Of a stretch of DNA of 64,000 nt, positions 1 through 8,851 are shown one piece after another; position 1 is the stretch's first letter, and the number at the start of each line of letters is the position of its first letter. The stretch comes from Amycolatopsis lurida. Lineage in GTDB: Bacteria > Actinomycetota > Actinomycetes > Mycobacteriales > Pseudonocardiaceae. Made by a program: the position numbers and the translations under genes. The DNA lies in the NCBI RefSeq assembly GCF_900105055.1, contig NZ_FNTA01000004.1:5983501-6047500 (forward strand), read 5' to 3'. The notes beneath the pieces were generated by a model, which saw nothing but the letters and a program-made list of their open reading frames with translations, made no database searches and was not told where the DNA came from.

Positions 1-2
1 GC

Positions 3-242
3 GAGCTTGTTCGAGTCTCGATCGGAACGCCGTCGCGCAAGAAGGGTTCGCGCCTCGTCGTGGGCGGCGGATACCCCGATCGGGTGGCGATCGACTTGCC
101 CCACGGCCGGGGCAAGCATCTGGGCCAGGAAGTGGGCGAGGGGTGGTTACGAGCCTCGTGGCGATCTTGCCGCCGCTCGAAGGGCCACCGCGATGTCCGC
201 CACCTCCAGCCCGCTCACCGTGCTCCAACGCCAGCTCGCTGA
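3..242 (+). CDS. 3' end of a gene entering from the left edge, unknown product
   Basis: An open frame comes in from the left edge and stops at TGA 240-242. Its third codon positions are almost all G or C, as expected for coding DNA here, and the translation (for example RLVVGGGYPDRVAIDLPHGR) is more protein-like than the other two frames. It would overlap the next gene by about 50 bp if that gene starts at ATG 193, which is unusual and lowers confidence. No family was recognised. Confidence 0.35.
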   Translation, partial: ELVRVSIGTPSRKKGSRLVVGGGYPDRVAIDLPHGRGKHLGQEVGEGWLRASWRSCRRSKGHRDVRHLQPAHRAPTPAR

Positions 243-1026
243 CCCGAAGTCGCGCTCGCGGTTCGACACCGCCCTCTGTTCCTGGGCAGCGCAGGATCCA
301 GCGTTGGCAGACCTTGGTGTTCACGAGCGGCTTTCGGAAGTCCTCACCAGCCGTGACTATGCGCGTCACGACGAAGTTCTGTACGCGCTGTTGCAGCGGG
401 CCGCGCTCGCCGGAGCTGAAGGCGTCATCGCTGGGGAAGTCGTGCTGAACGCCATGTTGCCCGCGGTGCCGGGCATCGTCGGACGCGTCATCCGGGCGAG
501 CCGGGCTGCCATCGGCAGTTTCGGAGCCCGCCGCGGCATAACCGGAGGCGGAGTCTCGGCGAACGAAGCCAATGCCGACGTCCAGGCCGCGGCCATCGGT
601 CACCTGTGGGAGCAGATTCGCTGTTACCCACTTCGACGACGGCACCACGTTGCGGCCAACCTGGTCTTCGACACCCAGAGGGCCGCGCTGCGCGCACTCG
701 GTGTCGACATCACGCAAGCCGTCGCCGAGGTCGTGAACATGGACGATGTCGCGGTGCATCAGCCGCCGGCCGAGAAGGACGCGTCGGAGGAGCTGCTGGA
801 GCTGCTGTCGTGGGCGGTCGAGCAGCGATGGCTCGACGAACAGGACGCGACGATCCTGAGTGCTCGGTACTTCGGGGAGCAGATGGGCCGGGACGGAGTT
901 GCGACCGACCGGCAGCTCGGGGCGCTGTTCGGCGTGAGCCAGCCGACGGCGACGCGGAGGCGGAATCGAGCCCTCGGTGCGTTGGCTGAGGCTGGGCGTG
1001 AATGGCAGCGTGCCGGTCGGAGGTGA
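193..1026 (+). CDS. sigma-70-like helix-turn-helix protein
   Basis: This 277-residue protein has a C-terminal segment that looks like sigma region 4. It contains LDEQDATILSARYF, a short spacer, then DRQLGALFGVSQPTATRR, a typical HTH with the recognition helix near residues 245-260. The middle is helical and basic (LWEQIRCYPLRRRHHVAANL), as in divergent sigma factors of mobile elements. ATG 193 is chosen because upstream residues of the longer frame are low-complexity basic sequence; GTG 220 is an alternative. It lies first in a run of conjugation genes on the same strand and may control them, which is inference. No clear region 2 was seen, so it could be an HTH regulator rather than a true sigma factor. 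Confidence 0.6.
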   Translation: MSATSSPLTVLQRQLADPKSRSRFDTALCSWAAQDPALADLGVHERLSEVLTSRDYARHDEVLYALLQRAALAGAEGVIAGEVVLNAMLPAVPGIVGRVIRASRAAIGSFGARRGITGGGVSANEANADVQAAAIGHLWEQIRCYPLRRRHHVAANLVFDTQRAALRALGVDITQAVAEVVNMDDVAVHQPPAEKDASEELLELLSWAVEQRWLDEQDATILSARYFGEQMGRDGVATDRQLGALFGVSQPTATRRRNRALGALAEAGREWQRAGRR

Positions 1027-1090
1027 ATCAAAGGGCCGGTGAGCTGGGCGTGTCTTGAGCACCGCCGCCCGCAGACCTCAGGGAGCTCCC

Positions 1091-1336
1091 GTGACCGGAC
1101 CCCGCGCCGACCTCGCCCCCGGTGAACTGCTCATTGCCCACGCTCGTGTTCGAGCGAGGGACCTAGGGCGGCGGCTCGAGTCGATGATGGTCGATCGGCA
1201 GCTGTACGACGAGCTCTGGCGGTTCCTCGACGAGGTCGGATTCCCGGCTTGTGATGCCCTCGACGCGCTCGCCGGTTCTGGTGATCGGGAGCTGCGCAAA
1301 CGCCTGCACCAAGTGTTGGGAATCGAGGCGCGGTGA
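1091..1336 (+). CDS. small conserved-looking hypothetical protein
   Basis: An 81-residue protein. GTG 1091 is preferred over the upstream TTG 1055 because AGGGAG lies 6-7 bases before it. The predicted protein is mostly helical, with an acidic C-terminal half (YDELWRFLDEVGFPACDALD). It has no membrane segment or recognised domain. Its stop overlaps the GTG start of the following TcpC-like gene (GTGA), so the two are probably translationally coupled and this protein may be an accessory of the transfer machinery. Function is unknown. Confidence 0.55.
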   Translation: MTGPRADLAPGELLIAHARVRARDLGRRLESMMVDRQLYDELWRFLDEVGFPACDALDALAGSGDRELRKRLHQVLGIEAR

Positions 1337-2274
1337 TGAAGCGCCGCGAGAGCCGAATCGTGCAAGCGCTCCCCGATGCTCAGCTGGAGTCCGTTGTCCA
1401 CACTGCGGCTCGGCGGGTCGGCAGGGCGCTGGGGTGGTGTCTAATCATCGCGAGCCCACTGGCCGTGATCGTGGGCTTGGTGGTGCTGCGCCCGACGGCG
1501 CCTTCTGATGCCCCGCGGCCGGAGCAGCAGGCCACGGCTGGCGGGCCGCAGGGCTGGGCGGAGATGTACGTACGGTCGTGGCTCTCGGCCAACCGTGACG
1601 ATTCCGCTGGGCTGGAGGCTTTTTACCCGGCAGGGATGAAGTCGACTCGTGCGGTCGGCACGCAGATCCCAGTCGATACCAGCACGTTGTCGGTCGTATC
1701 GCCGCGACCGGGCGCGTGGTCGGTGCTCGTCGCGGCCAATGTCTTGGTCCAGCAGTCCGACGGAAGGCATCGAGCAAGACTGGCCTGCGCCGTGGTCAGC
1801 CTTGTCGGGAGTGCCGGCGGCTATGTCGCAGCGGCGCTTCCAGCGCCGGTGGCGTGCCCGCGCACGCTCCCCGCGGTCGACCTCGACTACCCGGAGTCCG
1901 CAGAGCTGAACGGGCCGATCGGTCAATCCGTGCACGGCTTTCTGGTCGCCTACCTGGCCGGTCGAGGAGAGCTGAGCCGCTACATCGCGCCGGGGACGAA
2001 CATCGGTGCGATCGCACCGCCGTTGTACGCCGAGGTCCAGCTGCTGGAGCTGCGTACGCACGAGCAGTTCGAGCCCGGCCAGGCGGCCCGGCCGCTGGAC
2101 GGAACCGAGGTTCACGCAACCGCTCGAGCCTGGGGATATGACGCCCTTGGGCAGGTCACCACGATCGACTACGCCCTCACCCTCGTCGCACGGGCAGGTC
2201 GCTGGGAAGTCAGCCGGATCGACCCGGCTCCGTTGCTCGCCGGAGTGCCCGCAACACCTCCGGCTGGAGAATAG
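1333..2274 (+). CDS. TcpC/VirB8-like conjugal transfer protein
   Basis: A 313-residue bitopic membrane protein. A cytoplasmic tail of about 30 residues is followed by one transmembrane helix (GWCLIIASPLAVIVGLVVL, about residues 35-53) and an extracellular part of about 250 residues. That part appears to hold two NTF2-like domains (around 75-170 and 190-300), including GFLVAYLAGRGELSRYIAPG. This layout is typical of TcpC and other VirB8 relatives of Gram-positive type IV secretion systems, which scaffold the channel at the membrane. The position just before TcpE- and VirB4-like genes supports it. The start may be GTG 1333 or the next codon, ATG 1336. The assignment rests on topology and gene order more than on conserved motifs. 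Confidence 0.75.
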   Translation: MMKRRESRIVQALPDAQLESVVHTAARRVGRALGWCLIIASPLAVIVGLVVLRPTAPSDAPRPEQQATAGGPQGWAEMYVRSWLSANRDDSAGLEAFYPAGMKSTRAVGTQIPVDTSTLSVVSPRPGAWSVLVAANVLVQQSDGRHRARLACAVVSLVGSAGGYVAAALPAPVACPRTLPAVDLDYPESAELNGPIGQSVHGFLVAYLAGRGELSRYIAPGTNIGAIAPPLYAEVQLLELRTHEQFEPGQAARPLDGTEVHATARAWGYDALGQVTTIDYALTLVARAGRWEVSRIDPAPLLAGVPATPPAGE

Positions 2275-2282
2275 GAGAAGAG

Positions 2283-2528
2283 ATGTCGACCTTCGTGCTC
2301 GCAGCCGACGTCAAGACCTGGATCGACACCAACCTCGCCTGGGGAGACCAGGCCGTTCGCCGTCTGATCCTGCTCGCGGCCGTCGTGGGTGGCATCGGTC
2401 TGCTGATCGGGACACGGGGCAACTTCACCCGCTCGATCAAGTACGGCGTGATCGCCGCGATCTTCCTCGGCATCTTGCTCAACCTGGACGGTGTGTCGGG
2501 CATGTTCGGCGCCTGGTTCACGAAATGA
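2283..2528 (+). CDS. small two-helix membrane protein of the transfer operon
   Basis: This 81-residue protein has two hydrophobic segments (RLILLAAVVGGIGLLIG, about residues 27-43, and GVIAAIFLGILLNL, about 55-68) joined by a short basic loop. A strong ribosome site (GGAGAAGAG) ends directly before ATG 2283. Size, topology and place between the VirB8-like and VirB3-like genes match the small VirB2/TrbC- or TcpD-like membrane proteins of conjugation systems. Whether it forms a pilus-like polymer or just a channel part cannot be told from sequence. Its stop overlaps the next ATG (ATGA). Confidence 0.65.
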   Translation: MSTFVLAADVKTWIDTNLAWGDQAVRRLILLAAVVGGIGLLIGTRGNFTRSIKYGVIAAIFLGILLNLDGVSGMFGAWFTK

Positions 2529-3004
2529 CCGCGCAGCGCACGCGCGGTGATGTCCTTATTGGACGGTCGTATACGAGGTCGCGCAGGTTTCCGCGGATGT
2601 TCGGGCGGATGCCCGGCCGGGACGGCGGATACCTGCCTGGTGGGCCGTACACGCTCACTCAAGGCGTGGTCTTCCTCGTCCTGCTGCTGGTCGTGTGGAA
2701 GCTGCCGCTCCTGGACTGGCTGGGCCCGGCGCGCTGGGGCGTGCCGCTGTCCGCGATCGCCGTTCGCCGCGCGCGAATCGAGTCGCGGACGCCCGCTAGC
2801 TGGCTGGTCGGCCTCGTAGCGCATCTGCTCGCGCCGTCTTCGGGAATGCTGGCAGGTCGGCCCTATCGGACTGAGCGGCCGGCGCTGGTCACTCCGCGGT
2901 TCTACCTGCACGGCCTGGACGTGGCTGTGGACAAGGCTCGACTGCCTGTGGATAGCGCCGTGCCGACGTCGTCACTGCAGCGGCTGCTGGCCGGAGCCCG
3001 GTGA
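2525..3004 (+). CDS. TcpE/VirB3-like conjugal transfer membrane protein
   Basis: A 159-residue protein starting at ATG 2525, which overlaps the previous stop. A basic N-terminus is followed by a hydrophobic pair (LTQGVVFLVLLLVVWKLPLL and WGVPLSAIAV, residues about 45-80). A basic cytoplasmic-type region comes next, with the typical patch GMLAGRPYRTERPALVTPRF. TcpE-family proteins occupy this exact place, immediately upstream of and overlapping the VirB4-like ATPase, and are thought to anchor that ATPase to the membrane. The stop overlaps the GTG start of the ATPase gene. The family assignment is by topology, size and synteny. Confidence 0.7.
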   Translation: MTAQRTRGDVLIGRSYTRSRRFPRMFGRMPGRDGGYLPGGPYTLTQGVVFLVLLLVVWKLPLLDWLGPARWGVPLSAIAVRRARIESRTPASWLVGLVAHLLAPSSGMLAGRPYRTERPALVTPRFYLHGLDVAVDKARLPVDSAVPTSSLQRLLAGAR

Positions 3005-5568
3005 TGGAGAACCAGATCCAGGACATCAGCGGCAACCTGGTGTTCTGCGCGGATGGGTCGGTCTGGGCGGTGTGGCGGGCACACCCCCGCGAAAGCGCGC
3101 GCTCTACGGGAAAACAGCTGCACGAGCTGTACAACTGCACAGTCACGTTCATGAAGTCCCTACGCGGCGAGGTGATGCTCGCGTCTCTGTGTGAACAGGT
3201 CCAGCCGCACGCGATCATCCGGCGCTGCCTCGGCGGTATCGACCTCGACGAGAACCCGCACTGGGCGGAAACGGTGCACAACGCCTGGGACCAGCTCGAC
3301 GACCTCGACGTGCTCGGCCGCAGCTACTGGATCGCCAAACCCCTCGCCGGCACCGGCTGGCGCGACGGAGGCCGCGCCCTGCTGCGAGCCGCTGGGGCGG
3401 CACTCAACGCGGGCCTCGGTCTCCCGCCGCGCCCCGCATCACCTCAAGCTGTCGCTGAAGCACAGGCACTTGCGCGCGTCATCGAGCACGAACTCGGCGG
3501 CGCGATCCCGCTTCGCCCCGCGACCGAAGCCGAACTTCTGTGGTGGTTGTGCCGCGCTCCGGTCAGAGGCGTTCGTGAGCCCCAGCTCGAACGCGCATCG
3601 ACCGTGCACAACACCGGCGCCACCCTGTCACGAGGCCGAAGCCGTGCTCGGCTGGTCACATTGCGCGGGACCGTCTTCGACGAAGGCGGTCGCAGCGACG
3701 AAGGCAAGCGCTTCGGGAACCCGCTGCGGGCCTTGAACAAGCGGTTCCTCAAGTGCGTCACGCCGGATGACGACGGGCTCGTCGTGAGCTACCAGGCCAA
3801 TCTCGTGCTCGCGGAGATGCCCCGCGCCTTCACCTGCCCAGGGCACGAGATCTTGTCGCGACTGGCGAATATCGGCTTTGGAGTCGACTACGCGCTGCGC
3901 ATTGCGGCGAAGACGAACGACGAGGCTCGCGCGGCGAACCGGCGCCGTACCCGCGACCTGATGAGCCAGGACGACGAACACGGCGGAGACACCGCGGGTG
4001 TGCCGGCCGACGTTCACTCTGCCCAGGAGGAGATCCAGCACAAGAACGCCCGCCTCGGCGCCAGTACCACCGAAATCGAACTCGAGGTCGGCGTCGTCGC
4101 CTGCGTGTGGGGTGAGACCGCCGACGAGTGCGACGCACGGGCCAAGACGTTGCGGCAGATGTTCTTGGGCGGCGAGTACAAGTGGGAGAGGCCGCTCGGT
4201 GGACAGAAGCAGCTCTATCAGGCGCTGCTTCCCGGCTACCGGACGCCGCTCGTCGTGCGGGAATGCAGCCAGAACCTCCTCGCCAGCGACTGCGCGATGC
4301 TGCTCCCGATGTCGTCCGCCGAGTTCGGCGACCCGAGCGGCGCCTTGTTCGGCATGGTCCTAGATGGCGGCGCGATCACGCCGTTCCTGTTCGACCCGAC
4401 CTACGGACCCACCCACGACTCGTCCGGAGGCGTCGCGGTGATCGGCGAACTCGGCTCCGGGAAATCGGTTGTATTGAAGAACCTAGCCGCCGTCGTCCGG
4501 CTCATGCTCGACGGCCGCGTGATCGCCATCGACCGCACCCGGAGCCGCGAATGGGCACCGGTCGCGAAAGCGCTCCCGGGCAACTGCCAAGTGGTCGACA
4601 TCATCGATCCCACGCTCGACAGCGAACGCGCCGCGGACACCGAACTCCGGCATTCCTGCGATCCACTGCGGGTCTTCCACGGCGAGACGAAGTCCAGCAC
4701 CGGCATCGCCGAAACCTTTTTCGCCTCCTGGCTGGACCTGGAATCCAACTCGGCCGAACGCGACGCGCTCGGCCGCGCCCTCGACCAGGTCAGCGGCTCG
4801 CCGACCGCGTCCAGCAACGCCCTCATCGACGTCCTCACCGACCACGGCACCACGGACCCAGCGTCTCGAGGCCTCGCCGACCGACTGCGGCGCCTTCGCC
4901 GCGATCCGATCACCCGCCCGATCTTCGATCCCGAACTCGCCCCCGTCGACGTGCTCGCCGCGGACATGGTTGTCTTCTGCACCAACGAAGTCCCGCTCCC
5001 GAACACCCTCGAGATGAGCAACGAGCGCATGGCCGCCCGCATCCCGCCAAGGAAGCTCTTCGGCCGTGCCTTCCACCTGCTGATCGCGGCGATCGCCAAG
5101 GAGATCTGCTTCGGAACCGAGCGGTGGGGCCAATTCATCTGCGATGAGGCCTACAACGTCACCGGCACCCCCGAGGGCCAGCAGATCGCCTTGGAATTCG
5201 TCCGCGATGGACGCAAGCACGGCGCCGACGCCGCCTTCGGCTCGCACTCCGAAAGCGACCTCGGTGACGAAGTCCTCCGCGGCCTGATTGCCGTCCGGAT
5301 GCTCGGCCGCCACCGCGACAGCGGTCTCGCCCGACACGGGCTGGCGTGGCTCGGCGTCGACCCCGGTGACACTCGCTACCAGGAGATCGTCACCAAAGAT
5401 CTGTCACCGCTCAACCCCGCAGGCGGCGACGAAGAACGCCGAGCGCGCGCCGGCGAGTTCCTGGTCCGCGACCACGCCGGACGGGTCGGCAAGGTCAAGA
5501 TCTTGACCCAGCCCTACCGGACGCTGCCTCAAGCCGTTCTCACCACGCCCACCGTCCGGCGGCCTTGA
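3001..5568 (+). CDS. VirB4/TraC/TcpF-like type IV secretion ATPase
   Basis: This 855-residue protein is the ATPase that powers assembly and substrate transfer in conjugative type IV secretion. The P-loop GELGSGKS lies at residues 482-489 and the Walker B region QFICDEAYN near 711-719. This is followed by a late conserved stretch (EFVRDGRKHGADAAFGSHS) typical of the VirB4 RecA-like core. The N-terminal 450 residues are the usual less conserved VirB4 domain. It starts at GTG 3001 within GTGATG, overlapping the TcpE-like gene, so the genes are coupled. The protein has the expected length and no obvious damage. This is the most secure marker that the cluster encodes a conjugation channel. Confidence 0.92.
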   Translation: MMENQIQDISGNLVFCADGSVWAVWRAHPRESARSTGKQLHELYNCTVTFMKSLRGEVMLASLCEQVQPHAIIRRCLGGIDLDENPHWAETVHNAWDQLDDLDVLGRSYWIAKPLAGTGWRDGGRALLRAAGAALNAGLGLPPRPASPQAVAEAQALARVIEHELGGAIPLRPATEAELLWWLCRAPVRGVREPQLERASTVHNTGATLSRGRSRARLVTLRGTVFDEGGRSDEGKRFGNPLRALNKRFLKCVTPDDDGLVVSYQANLVLAEMPRAFTCPGHEILSRLANIGFGVDYALRIAAKTNDEARAANRRRTRDLMSQDDEHGGDTAGVPADVHSAQEEIQHKNARLGASTTEIELEVGVVACVWGETADECDARAKTLRQMFLGGEYKWERPLGGQKQLYQALLPGYRTPLVVRECSQNLLASDCAMLLPMSSAEFGDPSGALFGMVLDGGAITPFLFDPTYGPTHDSSGGVAVIGELGSGKSVVLKNLAAVVRLMLDGRVIAIDRTRSREWAPVAKALPGNCQVVDIIDPTLDSERAADTELRHSCDPLRVFHGETKSSTGIAETFFASWLDLESNSAERDALGRALDQVSGSPTASSNALIDVLTDHGTTDPASRGLADRLRRLRRDPITRPIFDPELAPVDVLAADMVVFCTNEVPLPNTLEMSNERMAARIPPRKLFGRAFHLLIAAIAKEICFGTERWGQFICDEAYNVTGTPEGQQIALEFVRDGRKHGADAAFGSHSESDLGDEVLRGLIAVRMLGRHRDSGLARHGLAWLGVDPGDTRYQEIVTKDLSPLNPAGGDEERRARAGEFLVRDHAGRVGKVKILTQPYRTLPQAVLTTPTVRRP

Positions 5569-5629
5569 ATCAAACCCGCTGGTACACGCCATGTCTCGGA
5601 CACCACCGGCGCGACCTCGGGAGACGTTC

Positions 5630-7654
5630 ATGACGCTCAACGCGCGTGCCGCGAAACCTCTCGCGTTCGCCACCATCGTGCTTGTTCTGCTGCTCGGCAA
5701 CGCCGCGCCCGCCACTGCTCAAGTCGTTCCGCTGCCACCGAACGAACCGCGGCCGTGCCAGCCGTACCCGCTGTGCCTCGTCGTTCCCGATCCCCGCGCT
5801 CCACAGCCGAATCCACCGAACTTGGACCATCCCGATCCGGATGCGCCGACCCTGCCCTTGCAGGACGACCCTGGGCACGCCGCGCACCTCAAGGGCATGT
5901 TCACCATCGACGACGGCTACGGCCGCGACCTGCGCAACTACGACCTCTTCGCCAACCTGCCCTCGCTGATCAGCAACCCCATGCCGACGATCTGGCTCTG
6001 GCTGGCGAACATGGGCTTCGCCGTCGGGAAGTACGCACTCGGCTTCTCTGTCTGGTTCACCGAATGGTCCATGACCGCCGGCGTCGTCGACTGGATCAAG
6101 GCACCCGCGCAGGACCTCGAGAAAGTCTGGCAGACGACGATCATCGGCGGGCTGAAGCTCCGCGAGTTGGCCCTCTTGATCGCGACCGGCTACCTCGGCC
6201 TGCTGTTCATGCGCGGCCTCACCACCCGAGCCTGGCGCGAGACCGTATCCACGATCGCGATCAACGTCCTGGCCATCGCGGTCATCACCCATCCCGTCGA
6301 CTTCCTCGTCGGCGATGGGGGAGTGCTCAGTCTCAGCCGAGACCTCGGCGCCGACGTCAGCGCCGTGATCATGGGCAAGCAACCCGGCGGCACCGGCAAC
6401 CCTGCCGCGCCGATCGGGCAAGCCCTGATCGACAACCTGCTCATCGCGCCGTGGGAGACGCTCAACTACGGGGCACCGGTCTCTGGCAAGCAGGGCACGG
6501 GCGCCTGCCAGTACTCGATCAAACAGATCCTCGACCAGGGCCCCTGGTCCGGCAAAGACAGCACGCCGGCCCGCGAACTCGCCGGTTGTCCCAGCGAGTA
6601 CGGCAAGTACAACGAGGTCGCCGACGGCGACCGCATGCTCGGGGCGTGGGAGTACGCCGTCGCGATGATCCTGTTCGCGATCCTCACCATCTGCCTGAAC
6701 GCGATCCAGATCCTTGCCCCGTACTTCCTGCTCTTCGAAGGCCTCCTGCTCAGCCTGGCCCTGATCGCGGCCCTGATCCCGACACTGCAGCACCAGCTGG
6801 CCTACCGCATCGGCTCGATCGCCGGGACCATCGCCAAGCTGCTGATGGGCATGTTCTTCATCGCCGTCATGACAGTGCTGCTGCGGTCGCTCATGCTCGC
6901 CGACCTCGGCCCGCAACTGGTCAAGTTCGCCGTCATCGACATCGTCGTGTTCTCCGGCTTCCTGTTCCGCAAACGGCTCATGACGAACATTCAGCGGATC
7001 CGGTCCAGCGTCAACTCCGGTGTCCAGCGGCTCGGCAGGCCACGGAGCGGCCCGAAATCCATGCCCTTGCCCGTCGTCGAGCCAGGGCCGCATCGGATCA
7101 GCCGGACGATCAAGACCGGCGCTGGTGCCTTCACTGAGGCCATCGCCCCGGCGAACGACCTGAAGAACCGGCTGGTGACCGCGGGCAAGCTGGGCGGGAA
7201 GGCCAGCAGCAAGGCCGTCTCCTTCACCCTGGGCGCCCCGGTGTCCTGGCCTGCAGCCGCGAACCGCGCCCGCACCGCCCTCACCGCACGGGGCACTGCG
7301 GCCAAGGCAACACTTGGGCGCAAGGCGGGCGCCGTGAAGGCCTACGCCTCCACCTACGCCGGAAACATCGGCGCCGCCGCAAGCCCACTGGTGAATGTCG
7401 CGACCACCGCGGCGTCGGTGCTCGGCAGCCACCGCTCATCCAACGAGCAACCCGTTGCGCCTCAGCCACCCGCCAGGGTCTCGGCCACGCCCGACTTCAC
7501 CGGCACCGACCTCGCGGCTCCCGCTCCTGCTGGGAGTAGGCCGCGAGGCAAGTGCCCAGTCCCGGAACCGACTGCGCTGCCGCCTGGGATGCTGCCGATC
7601 ACGCCGACGTGGTCGCAACGTTTGCGTACGCGGTTGAACGAGCACCGGTCATGA
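5630..7654 (+). CDS. VirB6/TrbL-like polytopic conjugal transfer protein
   Basis: A 674-residue membrane protein. ATG 5630 is chosen because it gives a clean signal-type N-terminus (PLAFATIVLVLLLGNAAPATAQ, first 20 residues shown at about 10-30) and GGGAG sits just upstream. A Pro-rich extracellular stretch follows. Hydrophobic segments lie near residues 118-140, 178-200, 345-390 (several helices), 405-425 and 432-445. The C-terminal 230 residues are basic, Ala-rich and probably cytoplasmic. This is the plan of VirB6/TrbL and TcpH-like channel proteins, and it lies between the VirB4 gene and the cell-wall hydrolase gene as in other Gram-positive systems. The stop overlaps the next start (ATGA). 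Confidence 0.75.
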   Translation: MTLNARAAKPLAFATIVLVLLLGNAAPATAQVVPLPPNEPRPCQPYPLCLVVPDPRAPQPNPPNLDHPDPDAPTLPLQDDPGHAAHLKGMFTIDDGYGRDLRNYDLFANLPSLISNPMPTIWLWLANMGFAVGKYALGFSVWFTEWSMTAGVVDWIKAPAQDLEKVWQTTIIGGLKLRELALLIATGYLGLLFMRGLTTRAWRETVSTIAINVLAIAVITHPVDFLVGDGGVLSLSRDLGADVSAVIMGKQPGGTGNPAAPIGQALIDNLLIAPWETLNYGAPVSGKQGTGACQYSIKQILDQGPWSGKDSTPARELAGCPSEYGKYNEVADGDRMLGAWEYAVAMILFAILTICLNAIQILAPYFLLFEGLLLSLALIAALIPTLQHQLAYRIGSIAGTIAKLLMGMFFIAVMTVLLRSLMLADLGPQLVKFAVIDIVVFSGFLFRKRLMTNIQRIRSSVNSGVQRLGRPRSGPKSMPLPVVEPGPHRISRTIKTGAGAFTEAIAPANDLKNRLVTAGKLGGKASSKAVSFTLGAPVSWPAAANRARTALTARGTAAKATLGRKAGAVKAYASTYAGNIGAAASPLVNVATTAASVLGSHRSSNEQPVAPQPPARVSATPDFTGTDLAAPAPAGSRPRGKCPVPEPTALPPGMLPITPTWSQRLRTRLNEHRS

Positions 7655-8799
7655 ACCCGCTACTCGCACTTCAAGTCGCCGAGCATGTCCGCAACGAGGT
7701 CCGCGAACATCCGAAACGATGGGGCTGCCTCGCGCTCCTTCTTCTGTTCGGGCCGGTCATCGCCTGCACACTCGTCGCCGTCCTGATCATCGTCGTCATC
7801 GCCGGGGGAACAGGTGGATCAAGCTCGGCGCCAGGGCACGTGCCCGGCATCCCGGACGTCATGCTCACCGCCTACCAACAGGCGTCCCAGCGCGTCGCCG
7901 GCATCCGCCCCGCCTGTGCCGGGATGCGCTGGTCGATCCTCGCAGGCATCGCCGAAGTCGAATCCCGTCACGCCTCCGGCCGCACGGTCGCACCCAACGG
8001 AGACATCAGCCCACCGATCCTCGGCCCACCTCTCGACGGCAGCGGCGTCGGGGGCAACCGCACGCCCATCCGAAATTCCGACGGCACCTTCGCGCGCGCC
8101 GTCGGCCCGTTCCAGTTCCTCACGACCACCTGGGCCGGCGTCGCACAAGACGGCAACGACGATGGCACCCGCAACCCGCATAACGCCTTCGACGCCGCTC
8201 TCGGTGCGGCGGCCTACCTCTGCGGAACCGGGCCTCGGGACCTGAAGGACCAGGTCCAACTGCGCGCCGCGCTCTTGCGGTACAACGCCAGCCAGACCTA
8301 CGTCACCCAGGTCCTCGCCAACATCGAGCGCTATGACGCGGTTGAACTCCGGCCTGCCGTCAGCGTTTCCGGGGCGGCTAAGATCGTCATTGACGCCGCG
8401 ATGTCGCAGCTCGGCGTGCCGTACGCCTGGGGCGGTGGAACGGCCGCTGGGCCGAGCCGCGGGATCCGGGACGGTGGCGTCGCAGACCGGCACGGCGACT
8501 ACAACAAGACCGGCTTCGACTGTAGCGGCCTTGTCCTCTACGCCTATGCCAAGGTCGGGATCAGCTTGCCGCACAACAGCAGAGCACAGTTCGGCCTTGG
8601 TGTGCGAGTGCCAAAAGAAGCCGGCTTGGGTGCGCTCCAGCCGGGTGACCTCATTTTTTATAGCCCAGGTATCATTCACCATGTTGGTATCTACATCGGC
8701 AACAACAGGATGGTCAATGCGCCGTACTCCGGCGTTAACGTTCGACTCGACACTGTCGAACTCGGCGAGTACGCCGGAGCTGGCCGCTTACTGCGCTAG
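7651..8799 (+). CDS. bifunctional peptidoglycan hydrolase: transglycosylase-like plus NlpC/P60
   Basis: A 382-residue VirB1-type enzyme that opens the cell wall for the transfer channel. A transmembrane helix (about residues 27-50) is followed by a lysozyme-like lytic transglycosylase domain (about 70-235). That domain has IAEVESRH, with Glu104 the likely catalytic acid, and GPFQFLTTTW. A C-terminal NlpC/P60 endopeptidase domain (about 245-382) has catalytic Cys291 in GFDCSGL and His344 in IIHHVGIYIG, plus the PGDLIFY strand. This pairing is typical of Gram-positive conjugation hydrolases. ATG 7651 overlaps the VirB6-like stop and is preferred over the upstream start at 7552. Confidence 0.92.
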   Translation: MNPLLALQVAEHVRNEVREHPKRWGCLALLLLFGPVIACTLVAVLIIVVIAGGTGGSSSAPGHVPGIPDVMLTAYQQASQRVAGIRPACAGMRWSILAGIAEVESRHASGRTVAPNGDISPPILGPPLDGSGVGGNRTPIRNSDGTFARAVGPFQFLTTTWAGVAQDGNDDGTRNPHNAFDAALGAAAYLCGTGPRDLKDQVQLRAALLRYNASQTYVTQVLANIERYDAVELRPAVSVSGAAKIVIDAAMSQLGVPYAWGGGTAAGPSRGIRDGGVADRHGDYNKTGFDCSGLVLYAYAKVGISLPHNSRAQFGLGVRVPKEAGLGALQPGDLIFYSPGIIHHVGIYIGNNRMVNAPYSGVNVRLDTVELGEYAGAGRLLR

Positions 8800-8809
8800 T
8801 TGGCGCAGT
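8790..8809 (+). terminator. possible hairpin over the hydrolase stop codon
   Basis: A perfect 7-bp inverted repeat, ACTGCGC and GCGCAGT, flanks a 6-base loop that contains the TAG stop of the hydrolase gene. It lies between two convergent genes, where a terminator would be expected. No clear U-run follows, so the function is uncertain. Confidence 0.35.
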
Positions 8810-8851
8810 GTAATTGTCGTCATCTTATAGGTGTCCGTTACTTTAGCTCTC

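Noticed and set aside
5570..7432. 620-codon open frame on the minus strand
   Set aside because: It is the antisense shadow of the VirB6-like gene. It is low-complexity, rich in Arg, Gly, Asp and Glu, and has no domains.
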